Assembly (NCBI RefSeq): GCF_041200145.1
Contig: NZ_CP165734.1
Coordinates: forward strand, 3,658,001-3,722,000
DNA: 64,000 nt
DNA from: Bradyrhizobium sp. LLZ17
GTDB lineage: Bacteria; Pseudomonadota; Alphaproteobacteria; Rhizobiales; Xanthobacteraceae
Reading direction: 5' to 3'
The notes beneath the pieces are model-generated. The model did not search any database, was not told where the DNA came from, and worked only from the letters and a program-made list of their open reading frames with translations. The position numbers and the translations under genes are program-made. This document shows, piece by piece, positions 43,088-50,404 of this stretch; position 1 is the first letter of the stretch, and each line of letters opens with the position of its first letter.

Positions 43088-43130
43088 GACCGGCCGCACC
43101 TTGCGGCTTTTATCCTGCCCTCCCCGGTCG
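43088..43130 (+). promoter_or_regulatory. Putative oriT nic region
   Basis: The 241-base gap between relaxase and transglycosylase contains TTTTATCCTG|CCCTCC, matching the nic core of IncP/Ti-type oriTs (YATCCTG|Y). Just before it lies the inverted repeat GCCGCA-CCT-TGCGGC (43093-43107), the usual relaxase or accessory binding site next to nic. The predicted nick is between 43117 and 43118. Position upstream of a MOBP-type relaxase gene supports the call. Confidence 0.7.
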
Positions 43131-43206
43131 CTCACTCCCGGCTCTCTGCCGACCGCTCTCAACCTTGCGACTAGCTTCGACATCGCGCGAGGAAATGCGA
43201 TTGCGA

Positions 43207-44103
43207 TCATCGGGACCGCACCTCGTCTGATCGCCGCACAAACAGCCCCGTCGCACGAGGTACGAGCGCAGTCGTACCCGCCTTAGGCGCTGCTTTCGAC
43301 GAATTCATTGTGCGGACGCCAGATGCCGAGTTGCCCTTAGGGAATAAGCTCTTGGACCGCTCAACAAGGCCTGGCGCTTGCTGCCACGCGGCGAAGCGTC
43401 TGGCACCCGAACTACCGTTGTTGCGCTGCTCAATGCCGATCAATGATGCGAGTCTGGCGATGTAGATTTGTGTTTCATCCGGAAGCGGTCGACCGGTGGC
43501 CAGGTGCTCCTCGTACCGTTTTGGTCCCGCATTGTAGGCTGCGAGAAACCCTTCCGATCCGAAACGATCGAGCATCTCGCGAAGGTACGCTGCCCCAGCC
43601 ATAATGTTGTCGTGGGGATCAGATGGATCGATACCGAGATCGTGACGAACGCTCAGCTCGACCCAGGTCGCCGGCATGATTTGCATCAACCCGAGCGCTC
43701 CCCGAGGTGATATGGCGTACGCATTTCCGCCGCTTTCGGCCTGCATGACGGCACGAATCCAACGCGCCGGGATCGCGAACCGATGCGAGGCTTCGGTCAC
43801 GAACGCAGTGTATGCTAGGCCAGGAAGCAAGGTTGTGGATTGCGCAGCTGGTGCGCGCGATGCGACCTCCGCTCTAGCGGTCGCGGGCGGCCCGAACGTC
43901 AGCAGAATTCCCACAGAGTAAGCAGCGGCTCGACATAGCAATGTGCGGACAGCCCCCAACGACAAAGCTCTTCCCGGCCGGCCCTTAGCCGGCGCGAGAC
44001 GGCCGCGACGCGCGCCGATTGCCGACAATTCGGCCGGGATGGACGAATGATGTTGCGATCGGCCGAAGAGAGAAACCGCAAGCCAGTGGAGCAACGCCGG
44101 CAT
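43207..44103 (-). CDS. Lytic transglycosylase (SLT domain) for conjugation
   Basis: 298 residues. After a hydrophobic segment (LCRAAAYSVGILLTFG) comes the Slt domain: IPARWIRAVMQAESGGNAYA with the catalytic Glu in AESGG, SPRGALGLMQIMPATW and ILxGAAYLREMLDRFG-type helix, then FLAAYNAGP. It cuts peptidoglycan to allow assembly of the transfer channel (VirB1-like). It lies 3 bases after traF in the same operon. The C-terminal ~70 residues are unconserved. Confidence 0.92.
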   Translation of the reverse strand: MPALLHWLAVSLFGRSQHHSSIPAELSAIGARRGRLAPAKGRPGRALSLGAVRTLLCRAAAYSVGILLTFGPPATARAEVASRAPAAQSTTLLPGLAYTAFVTEASHRFAIPARWIRAVMQAESGGNAYAISPRGALGLMQIMPATWVELSVRHDLGIDPSDPHDNIMAGAAYLREMLDRFGSEGFLAAYNAGPKRYEEHLATGRPLPDETQIYIARLASLIGIEQRNNGSSGARRFAAWQQAPGLVERSKSLFPKGNSASGVRTMNSSKAAPKAGTTALVPRATGLFVRRSDEVRSR

Positions 44104-44106
44104 TTG

Positions 44107-44613
44107 TCAGTCCTCCCTGGTCCACACCGGTACCGCTTGCCCGATAACGGCCGATGTCGGGAGCGGTCCGAAATATCGGCCGTCTAGCGAGTCCGCCGAC
44201 TGCCAGTTCATGAGAAAGACTTCGCCCTCAGCAATGACCCGGCAGCCCTGCCAGACGGGCAACCGCCGGCCGCGGCGATCGCGGTCGCTTGCCTCACCCA
44301 TCTGTATGCTGTCGACGATGATTGTGAGGCCCGTTCTGCAGACGGTTTGGCCGGGCAGCGCCAGCACACGCTTGAGCATTGGAAGACCGCTTGGCAAATA
44401 GCCGTTGAGGTCGAGAAAAGTCGCGAGCGGGTCTGGCGCTCGAACCACTACGAGCTCAGTGACGTACAACCGTCCGGCCTCTTGCAAGCGATAGAGGCCG
44501 ATCGGCACGCTGTCTGAAGCATTCCAGATGTACAATGGTGAAGTGTTGTTGATTGGCCAGAGCACGAGCATTGTAGCCCCACACATCGCAAGAACGTTCC
44601 CCAGGCGTCTCAT
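44107..44613 (-). CDS. traF: TraF, S26-type signal peptidase for conjugal transfer
   Basis: 168 residues from MRRLGNVLAMCGATMLVLWP, with one N-terminal membrane helix, the Ser region NASDSVPIGLYRLQ (catalytic S in SxPxG) and the Lys region LPMLKRVLALPGQTVCR, ending FLMNWQSADSLDGRYFGPLP. TraF matures the TrbC pilin, often by cyclisation in Agrobacterium and RP4. Its ATG overlaps the upstream DUF2840 stop. Confidence 0.93.
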   Translation of the reverse strand: MRRLGNVLAMCGATMLVLWPINNTSPLYIWNASDSVPIGLYRLQEAGRLYVTELVVVRAPDPLATFLDLNGYLPSGLPMLKRVLALPGQTVCRTGLTIIVDSIQMGEASDRDRRGRRLPVWQGCRVIAEGEVFLMNWQSADSLDGRYFGPLPTSAVIGQAVPVWTRED

Positions 44614-45077
44614 CAGAGTGCCACCCTGCGCCGACTGAGCCACGCCTGGTGGCGTGCACGGGTATAAGCTCGTGGCGTTTCGTTGACGGAAAGACGGTTG
44701 TGGGCGTGATGCCAATAGTCAGGGGCTGCATCGGCAGCATCGATGCCCAGTGACTCCACGGCGTCGATCAACTGGAGAACGCGCTCGACCTTTGGCCAAC
44801 CAGCCAATCGCAGCAGGCTTTCGCCGCCGGGGCTGACCCAAGGCACGGTTGAGTATCGCTGCCCTGGCGCGACGGCGCGCAAAATGTCGATCCGCGACAG
44901 GATGGTTCCGAAGTCGTTGGAGGTCCAGCGCACGAACGCGAAGATGCTGCCAGGCAAAAACGAGAGAATGCGCCGGTGATGGTCAACGATCCTCTCTGAT
45001 GCAGGTTTTCCGAATCGGATTCGATTTTCGATGCGCTTCTCGAGCCAAAAAAGCTCAACAGTTGTGACCTCGCTCAC
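44613..45077 (-). CDS. DUF2840 protein
   Basis: 154 residues from a GTG start (VSEVTTVELFWLEKRIENRI-RFG). The family pattern is clear in AFVRWTSNDFGTILSRIDIL, GGESLLRLAGWPKVERVLQL and the basic end ARHQAWLSRRRVAL. DUF2840 genes almost always lie just before traF in alphaproteobacterial elements; the function is unknown. The much longer upstream frame is not conserved and crosses an unrelated frame. Confidence 0.85.
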   Translation of the reverse strand: MSEVTTVELFWLEKRIENRIRFGKPASERIVDHHRRILSFLPGSIFAFVRWTSNDFGTILSRIDILRAVAPGQRYSTVPWVSPGGESLLRLAGWPKVERVLQLIDAVESLGIDAADAAPDYWHHAHNRLSVNETPRAYTRARHQAWLSRRRVAL

Positions 45078-45324
45078 CTGACTTCTCCATATTGTTGAGA
45101 GGACTTTTTTTGACGAGCCAACGATGCGCTTCGCTGGCGCATCGCACGAAGAGCGTTGGCGTCGGCAGGACTGCTGCAATGACGCTTTGATGGAATCGTG
45201 GTCGCCGAACGCTTGCAGCAATCCTGCTGCAAAGAACCACATCGGCGAGGCTCCAATTCGCTGGAAGAGGCGAAAGCATTGCAGGTCTCCGATGTAGTGA
45301 CTTGTTTCCCCTCGCCGGCCACAT
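45055..45324 (-). pseudogene. Possible 3' end of a gene cut off by the IS110 insertion
   Basis: A frame ending NMEKSGERGHNC at 45055 overlaps the DUF2840 start by 23 bases, the way coupled operon genes do, and reads SLADVVLCSRIAASVRRPRF and PTPTLFVRCASEAHRWLVKK. I do not recognise the family. In similar elements a parA-like gene lies between repA and DUF2840; nothing ParA-like (no KGGVGKTT) remains. It may be the C-terminal stub of whatever the transposon replaced, or chance. Confidence 0.3.
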
Positions 45325-45400
45325 TGTGGAGATGATGCTTCGCGACTGTCCGGGAACGGAACGGCCGGCGCGTTTCGGCGGAGAATGGTAGAAACGAAGG

Positions 45401-46447
45401 ATGGAATTTTATGCAGGGCTCGACGTGTCGCTGCGGGCCATGAATGTTTGGGTGGTGGACGGACGGCAACGTCGTCCAGAAACGACGCTCGAGACCTCTC
45501 CGGACGCGACCAAGCTGTGTCTCGCGAAGTGGAGAGCCCAACGGAAGCGCGTCGGGCTTGATGCGTTCTCCTACTCTGCCTCGCTGTTCACGGCTTTGAG
45601 CGAAAAGGTCGTTCCCGTGATCTGCATCGAGACTGGGCGTGCCAAGCCGTCGCCGAACGCGATGCTGAACAAGACCGATCGCAATGACGCCAATGGCATT
45701 GCGCAGATGATGGGGACCCGTTGGTTCCGTGGCGTCGAGGTCAGATAGGAAAGCGCGCAAACGCTGCGGGCGTTGCCGATCGGGCGCAAGGCGACGGTCG
45801 GTAAGGTGCCGGACATGGAGAACATGATCCGCGGCCTGTTGCGCCCGTTCGGCCTGAACGTCGGCGAGATCTCGGTCGGCCCTTTTGATGCGCGAGCGCG
45901 CGATCTCTTGGCCGGGAAGAAGGAATTGGAAGCGATCGTCGCGCCGCTGTTGGACGCCCGCAATGCGATGCGGCAGCAGGTCGCAAAACTGCACCGCCTG
46001 GCCCTGATGGCGGCGCGGGGCGACAGCGCCGTGCGACGAATGATTACGGTGCCCGGCGTCGGCACCCTCGTGGCATTGACGTTCCGCGACACGGTCGATG
46101 ATCGGGCGCGGTTCAAGAAGTCGACCAACGTTGGCGCCCATTTCGGGCTGACGCCGCGGCGGTATCAATCCGAACAGACCGATAGGATCGGCAGCATCTC
46201 CAAATGCGGCGATGAGCTGACGCGGGCGATGCTGTACGAGGCGCCGATCGCGATCCTCACGCGCATTCCGAAGAATTTTAAGCTGCGGCTGTGGGGCCTG
46301 CGGCTGGCCAGGAAGAAGGGTCTGAAGCGCGCGGCGACCGCGGTGGCGCGCGCGCTCGCCATGCTGCTGCACACGATCTGGATCGATGGCACCACCTTTC
46401 GGTTTGGCGCCGGCGGCAAGCGCGGCCGGGTCGCTGCGGCGGCTTGA
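45401..46447 (+). mobile_element. IS110-family transposase with one in-frame stop
   Basis: MEFYAGLDVSLRAMNVWVVD opens the DEDD domain; further acidic residues are in VICIETGRAK and NKTDRNDANGIAQMM. A TAG at 45746-45748 interrupts the frame after FRGVEVR. The same frame then continues ESAQTLRALPIGRKATVGKV to the transposase_20 domain (ITVPGVGTLVALTFRDTVDD, VGAHFGLTPRRYQS) and ends at 46447. One nonsense change has inactivated it unless it is read through. It sits between repA and DUF2840. Its ends were not resolved, as IS110 elements lack clear inverted repeats. Confidence 0.85.
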
Positions 46448-46958
46448 GGGCTGCCGCGACCCGACCGCTTCCACGCGCGTCTTCTCCTTCCGCCACGGCG
46501 GAGCGGCGTCTCCCGAGGAGACGGGGATTTGGGTGACATCGCAACTTTTGTTGTCGGCGGCCTTATGCTGAGCTGTGAGGCCATCATGCACGACGCGGGT
46601 TAGCCTGACCGCCCGTTCTCCAGATTCCGGCATGTGGTGGCGGTCGTGCCGACCACGGACGTTCGCGAGTTCTCCTCGATCAGCGAGCTGCCGCAGGGGA
46701 AAGCGACGAGCGTGATGCGGTGATTCCGATACTCGTGATCGCGTAATTTTGCGCGCGATCGCGCTTGCACGCGCGTATTGGAGAACAGATCCGCATTGCA
46801 GGACGGTCTTGCGCGTGACAGAGTAGGCGCATGAGGCATCCTCGTTGCATGCGCGACCGACTTGTTCACAACGCACCGATTCACAACAAGAAGTTAGTGT
46901 CAGTATGTTAGTAAAGTTAAGAGAGCTGGAAAGATTGGCGTCGCAGTGCTTTAGGTGT
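46448..46958. other. Intergenic stretch between IS110 and the iterons
   Basis: About 510 bases with no supported gene. The part next to the iterons is AT-richer (TAGTAAAGTTAAGAGAGCTG, about 46910-46930), as expected near a replication origin. A short minus-strand frame at 46600-46884 has no recognised domain. Confidence 0.4.
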
Positions 46959-47027
46959 GATTTCGGTCCTCGATAGCACGCGGATGGGGTCCCCGAAGGC
47001 ACGAGGCTTCCAGTCCCTGATAGCACG
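46959..47027 (-). repeat. Three iteron-like direct repeats next to repA (candidate oriV)
   Basis: On the minus strand, units beginning CGTGCTATCAGGGAC, CGTGCCTTCGGGGAC and CGTGCTATCGAGGAC start at 47027, 47003 and 46980, that is every 23-24 bases (about two helical turns). They begin 8 bases after the repA stop. Direct repeats with this period beside a replication-initiator gene are the usual form of iterons bound by RepA. A more diverged fourth unit was not seen. Confidence 0.65.
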
Positions 47028-47034
47028 AGCGAAT

Positions 47035-47937
47035 TCACAGCTTATCCCCCGCAGGGCTGATGACGCCACGGTTTTCGCAATCGCTGCGTAGGCGGTCGAT
47101 GGGGACGGGTGCGAAATTCAATCGTTCTTCGCCATTCAGGTCGTGTGTGATAGCCAGCCGATAGCCCGGCAACGTCTGATGATGCACGATCTGGCGCAGA
47201 TCGTAGGCGAAGTGCTTGAGCGGCGAGAGGCTCCCGGACTTGGCATGCAAGTGCACAAGACCGAAGCTCCAACCGCCATGCTGACGACCCCCATGCTTGC
47301 GGACGAGGCGATAGAGCCAACGTTCGAGTCCACCGGTCAGATCGAAATACGCGCGGTCAATGGTCAGCACGAGCGATTCGTCTAGGACGCCCGTGTAGAA
47401 CCAATCGGGTAAGATCAACTCGATTCCACGAGCATGCCCGTGCACATCGCTTGTGTGCTTCCATTCGTTGATCCAGGAGAAGCGATGCCGCCGCCGTTCC
47501 GTCGGCTGCCGGATTGAAGTCATGACGCTGGTTGATTGCAATCGGTCGAGCGCAGCCTTTAGGCGGTCGTAGTCGCGTACACTGGTGCCACGGCCGACGA
47601 ACGTCAGGATCTCATAGGGGGTGGCGGCGATCAGGCGCGAGGTTTTCAAACCGGCATCACGGGCCTGGACGATCTGTGAGGCAGCCCAGATCAGAACGTC
47701 CGCGTCCCAGATCGTCGCCAGCCCATGTTCCGGCACCGCTTCGACACGGATGGTGATCTTACCTGCGCGGAAGTCGATAGGAACGATCCGCTTCGACTTT
47801 GCTAGCGAGAAGAACGGATAAGCCATCAAGTCTTGCGCGTCCCGTGGAGCGAGATCGCCAGGAAGCGCGCGAAACAGATCGAGTTGGTCGCGCTCTGACC
47901 GCCGCCTTCCGGCTGCAGTTGAGTTGCTGTCCGCCAT
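47035..47937 (-). CDS. Replication initiator protein A (RPA/RepA family)
   Basis: 300 residues: MADSNSTAAGRRRSERDQLD, then FFSLAKSKRIVPIDFRAGK and DADVLIWAASQIVQARDAGL, which are typical of the alphaproteobacterial RPA family, and WLYRLVRKHGGRQHGGWSFG near the C-terminus with a winged-helix-like basic region. It is predicted to bind the iterons right after its stop and start replication of the excised circle. It follows the excisionase-like gene by 3 bases, so both are probably co-expressed on excision. Confidence 0.9.
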   Translation of the reverse strand: MADSNSTAAGRRRSERDQLDLFRALPGDLAPRDAQDLMAYPFFSLAKSKRIVPIDFRAGKITIRVEAVPEHGLATIWDADVLIWAASQIVQARDAGLKTSRLIAATPYEILTFVGRGTSVRDYDRLKAALDRLQSTSVMTSIRQPTERRRHRFSWINEWKHTSDVHGHARGIELILPDWFYTGVLDESLVLTIDRAYFDLTGGLERWLYRLVRKHGGRQHGGWSFGLVHLHAKSGSLSPLKHFAYDLRQIVHHQTLPGYRLAITHDLNGEERLNFAPVPIDRLRSDCENRGVISPAGDKL

Positions 47938-47940
47938 AGG

Positions 47941-48279
47941 TCAGCGCCGCTCCTTGCCCGCATACGGAATCGGTGTGTGCCGTTTCGCGGGCAGGACTGT
48001 GCCTGCACCAGGATCGCTGGTGGACGTTTTGGCGCCGCGGTCAACCCACGCCGTCAGGTCTTCGAGCGCATACACAACGCGACCGCCCAGCTTCCGGTAC
48101 GTCGGGCCCGTGCCATAGGTGCGGTGCTTTTCGAGGGTACGGCCGGACAGTCCGAGAAAGCGCGCCGCCTCCGGCGTGCGCAGGTATCGCGGCGGCAAGC
48201 CGGCGTTCGGATCGGGCATTTGCGAGGGCTCCGTGGTCGTCTGGAGCGCGACCGGGTTCGATCGCGCGTCGGGGGTCAC
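47941..48279 (-). CDS. Helix-turn-helix excisionase-like protein (RdfS/AlpA type)
   Basis: Up to 112 residues from a GTG at 48279; an ATG at 48219 (MPDPNAGLPPRYLRTPEAAR) with GGAG upstream is an alternative. The core YLRTPEAARFLGLSGRTLEK and RTYGTGPTYRKLGGRVVYAL is the MerR-like winged helix of recombination directionality factors. In ICEMlSymR7A RdfS has this form, is switched on by FseA and drives excision. Here it lies immediately downstream of the fseA-like gene and upstream of repA and the transfer genes, the expected place. Confidence 0.82.
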   Translation of the reverse strand: MTPDARSNPVALQTTTEPSQMPDPNAGLPPRYLRTPEAARFLGLSGRTLEKHRTYGTGPTYRKLGGRVVYALEDLTAWVDRGAKTSTSDPGAGTVLPAKRHTPIPYAGKERR

Positions 48280-48344
48280 GATGACGGAGTAGGAGTGCTC
48301 AGGGGGATGCCGAAGATGGACCGATGATTTTCGGCACCCCTGCT

Positions 48345-49107
48345 CTACTCCTTGCGAGATGGGGGACGTAGCAACGCGCGATAGCCGCCGCGCATCAGAG
48401 CCAAGCCAGCCTGCACCAGGCGGATGGTCCGGCTGCGCAATTCGTGAGTTTTCCAGGCGCGTTCAGGGATGCGTTTTCGGCCGAACAGCACCTCGGCGAT
48501 GAGGCGATATGATGCACCATCCATGCGTCCATCGAGCGCTCGCAGCACCAAGACGAGTCGTTCGCGCCGCTGCGCCGAAAGTTGATGAAGGGGAGGTCCT
48601 GCCGGGCGGCCCTTGACTGCGCGCCACAGCCGATGTGAGGCGTGGGCGCGGATCTCAAAATCCGCATCGAGCGGCAGTTCGGCTGCATAAGAGACACCAA
48701 ACTGCGGCGCATCTTTCAGCCAGAGATGGTGTTGCGCTCCTTGAATGCGCAATACGGCATGCCAGCCGTCAGATGCCTTGCTGATGGTGCCCGATGAAAG
48801 GTCGGCAAGCGGTAGCCGCGCGCCGACCGCTTTTGAGCCGGACGCGCTCTGAACGAGCGGCACCACCGTCGGCAGCGCCTCAGGTGCCCAGAAGATTGTC
48901 TGTTGGTAAAAGGACCGCTGCGGGTCATGAGCGAAAGCAGATGCCCCATCTCCTTCGTAATTCGGAAGTCATCTGCGACCGATTTTCTCGATAGGAAGCT
49001 CGATAGTTAGGGCTGCGCCGCAGTGACTCCCAGGCGAAATCCGCCATCTCGCCCGACTTGATAGCGTGTTGATAGGCCTCCGGTGAGCGCCAGTCGAACT
49101 CGGACAT
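48345..49107 (-). CDS. FseA-like excision activator encoded in two frames (DUF6499 + DUF2285)
   Basis: The first frame (49107-48925) is DUF6499: MSEFDWRSPEAYQHAIKSGE, then FAWESLRRSPNYRASYRENR and LRRRWGICFRS-stop. The second frame continues one base later as FAHDPQRSFYQQTIFWAPEA and LPTVVPLVQSA, the linker, then DUF2285 (GARLPLADLSSG to ALMRGGYRALLRPPSRKE, stop 48345). The crossover falls at TGC TTT CGC TCA TGA: slipping +1 on TTT (48934-48936) to TTC joins both domains. In ICEMlSymR7A the same domains (msi172/msi171) are fused by low-rate +1 frameshifting to give FseA, activator of rdfS. I therefore call this one gene, not a pseudogene. Confidence 0.85.
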
Positions 49108-49183
49108 TGCTGTGATCCCTGCCGTATGTCGATTGCGGCGCAATGTCTATGAAGCTTGGGATTGTTGGGGAAGTCGCCAATTG

Positions 49184-49251
49184 TGCATCGCGTGATGCAT
49201 GCAGGCGATCACGCGTCAGCGGGGAAATCTGTTCTCGATTTGGAATCGAGA
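49184..49251. promoter_or_regulatory. Two palindromes between qseM and fseA
   Basis: TGCATC-GCGT-GATGCA (49184-49199) and TCTCGATT-TGG-AATCGAGA (49233-49251) lie upstream of the fseA-like gene and just past the qseM stop. The second could also be a weak hairpin terminator for qseM but lacks a T tract. The first could be an operator. Neither matches the lux box at 13950. Confidence 0.5.
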
Positions 49252-49264
49252 CGATAGATCTTTG

Positions 49265-49543
49265 CTATTTATTGGCGCCGCCGCGCAGCAAATCGCGATA
49301 GCCGTGGTCTGCTATCCATTTTGCGCGCGCCAGATGGCTGTCAAATGCATTGCGGGCTCGCGCCGGTTCGCGATCCGGATCGATATGCAACACGATCAGG
49401 GCCACTTCTTTCCAGTCCGCACCATCCGCTTGGGCATCGAGCAGGCGCCAGTAGGTCACCAGATGCTTTTCGTCATAGGACGTGAGCACCGGATCGTTGG
49501 GCGCCAACTCCGCGACATCCGGGTCAAGCGGCGGTGTTTGCAT
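49265..49543 (-). CDS. QseM-like antiactivator (single DUF2285 domain)
   Basis: 92 residues from MQTPPLDPDVAELAPNDPVL; a longer upstream frame is less likely. It is a free-standing DUF2285: SYDEKHLVTYWRLLDAQADG, DWKEVALIVLHIDPDREPAR and HLARAKWIADHGYRDLLRGG. In ICEMlSymR7A QseM binds TraR and FseA and blocks transfer in most cells. Its place here, downstream-facing the fseA-like gene and divergent from a Xre-type gene, is the same. Confidence 0.85.
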   Translation of the reverse strand: MQTPPLDPDVAELAPNDPVLTSYDEKHLVTYWRLLDAQADGADWKEVALIVLHIDPDREPARARNAFDSHLARAKWIADHGYRDLLRGGANK

Positions 49544-49630
49544 CAAGAATCTCGCGAGAAAAGCATTAAGAGCGCCCGCAGCCACGGTACGCTCAGCGGG
49601 CGTTCGCTGAAAGTCCGCACATTGGTCTTG

Positions 49631-49655
49631 TTCCCAAGACGGTCACACTTGGGAA
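49631..49655. promoter_or_regulatory. Operator-like inverted repeat between qseM and qseC
   Basis: TTCCCAAG (49631-49638) and CTTGGGAA (49648-49655) form a perfect 8-bp inverted repeat with a 9-base spacer in the divergent promoter region. Followed by TACATATTATAGG, which holds a -10-like element. It is a good candidate for the QseC operator controlling the qseM/qseC bistable switch. Confidence 0.65.
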
Positions 49656-49695
49656 TACATATTATAGGAGATAAACCAGATAGTATGTAAACCCG

Positions 49696-49725
49696 CAACT
49701 TGCGCAGATGGACATGCGCAAGTTG
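49696..49725 (+). promoter_or_regulatory. Perfect inverted repeat spanning the qseC start codon
   Basis: CAACTTGCGCA (49696-49706) and TGCGCAAGTTG (49715-49725) are exact reverse complements with 8 bases between, and the ATG at 49708 lies in the loop. In RNA this would be a strong 11-bp hairpin around the start codon; in DNA it may be a second operator. Confidence 0.6.
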
Positions 49726-49959
49726 GTGGGGCGGAATTTCGCTAAGTTCCGGAAGCAAAAAGGCTTCACACAGGAGAAATTCTCCGAGGCGTCCGGCTTT
49801 ACTCAGCAATACATCAGCGATTTAGAGCGTGGTCGGCGCAATCCCACGGTCGTGACGCTGTTCGAACTCGCGAGCACATTGGGCGTTAGCCACGTCGATC
49901 TCGTGTTGCCCGATGAGGAATTCTGCAAGGAGCGAATCAAGCTGCCGAAGCAAAGGTGA
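49708..49959 (+). CDS. QseC-like Xre-family regulator
   Basis: 83 residues: MDMRKLVGRNFAKFRKQKGF then FSEASGFTQQYISDLERGRR and LFELASTLGVSHVDLV, a standard lambda-repressor-like helix-turn-helix. A start at the second ATG (49714) is possible. It is divergent from the QseM-like gene; in ICEMlSymR7A QseC represses or activates at two operators between the genes and makes the switch bistable. There is no good ribosome binding site, and the start lies in the loop of a perfect inverted repeat. Confidence 0.85.
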   Translation: MDMRKLVGRNFAKFRKQKGFTQEKFSEASGFTQQYISDLERGRRNPTVVTLFELASTLGVSHVDLVLPDEEFCKERIKLPKQR

Positions 49960-50065
49960 GAGAACTTCGGTCAGACGCTTGTTTCCGGTGGCTCGGCACT
50001 CGCTGCTCACGGCTGGAACACGAATCCCCGCCCGGCGGACCGGACGGGGCTGGGTGAAGTGAGTG

Positions 50066-50237
50066 CTACTCACCGTTCTTCCGCGGCCTCGACCAGAGCA
50101 GGGTGTAGCCTTCGCCGCCTTCGTCATCGAACAGGTTCGCGTAGATCGGCGCGTTGAACGAGGGGTCGTCGAGCTTGAGCGAGAGGTAATCGCGACCCTC
50201 TTCGGAGCGCTTCGACCAGGCTGCCCCGATCTCCGCC
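50066..50237 (-). pseudogene. DUF736 gene, C-terminal half (split by RIT element)
   Basis: Minus-strand residues [36 protein letters not shown] and a stop at 50066-50068 are the second half of a DUF736 protein. The first half is at 55163-55302, on the far side of the RIT element. Joining them after removing one TCCGCC repeat gives ...HRIYVGRAEIGAAW..., a continuous family match of about 100 residues. Confidence 0.88.
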
Positions 50238-50347
50238 TTATGCGGTGCACCGCATAAGGCCGATTATGCGTAGCGCGGGATTATGCGGAGTCGTGGACTG
50301 GTAGCCGCGATTTTCCCGAGCTTTTGCGACTGTGTCGCTCCGCATAA
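50238..50347. repeat. Left end of the RIT element
   Basis: Outermost is a perfect 20-bp palindrome TTATGCGGTGCACCGCATAA (50238-50257), then GGCCGA, then TTATGCG (50264-50270), TTATGCGG (50281-50288) and the inverted CCGCATAA (50340-50347). The last three match the right end in order, spacing and intervening sequence; the palindrome is extra. These are likely recombinase binding sites. Confidence 0.75.
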
Positions 50348-50404
50348 TCCCGTGGAGAGGAGCTGCGGCGCCTCGCGCGAGGCGAGGCACCGCAGCGGTG
50401 TGGG

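Noticed and set aside
45074..47038. 654-codon minus-strand frame
   Set aside because: It is antisense to the IS110 transposase and has the Arg/Gln/His-rich composition of a shadow frame.
48345..49107. Calling the fseA-like locus a pseudogene
   Set aside because: The same two-frame arrangement is known to be functional by programmed frameshifting in ICEMlSymR7A, and the junction has a fitting TTT C slip site.
49184..49199. Treating TGCATCGCGTGATGCA as a tra/lux box
   Set aside because: Half-sites and spacing differ from the ACCTGT-N8-ACAGGT boxes next to luxI.
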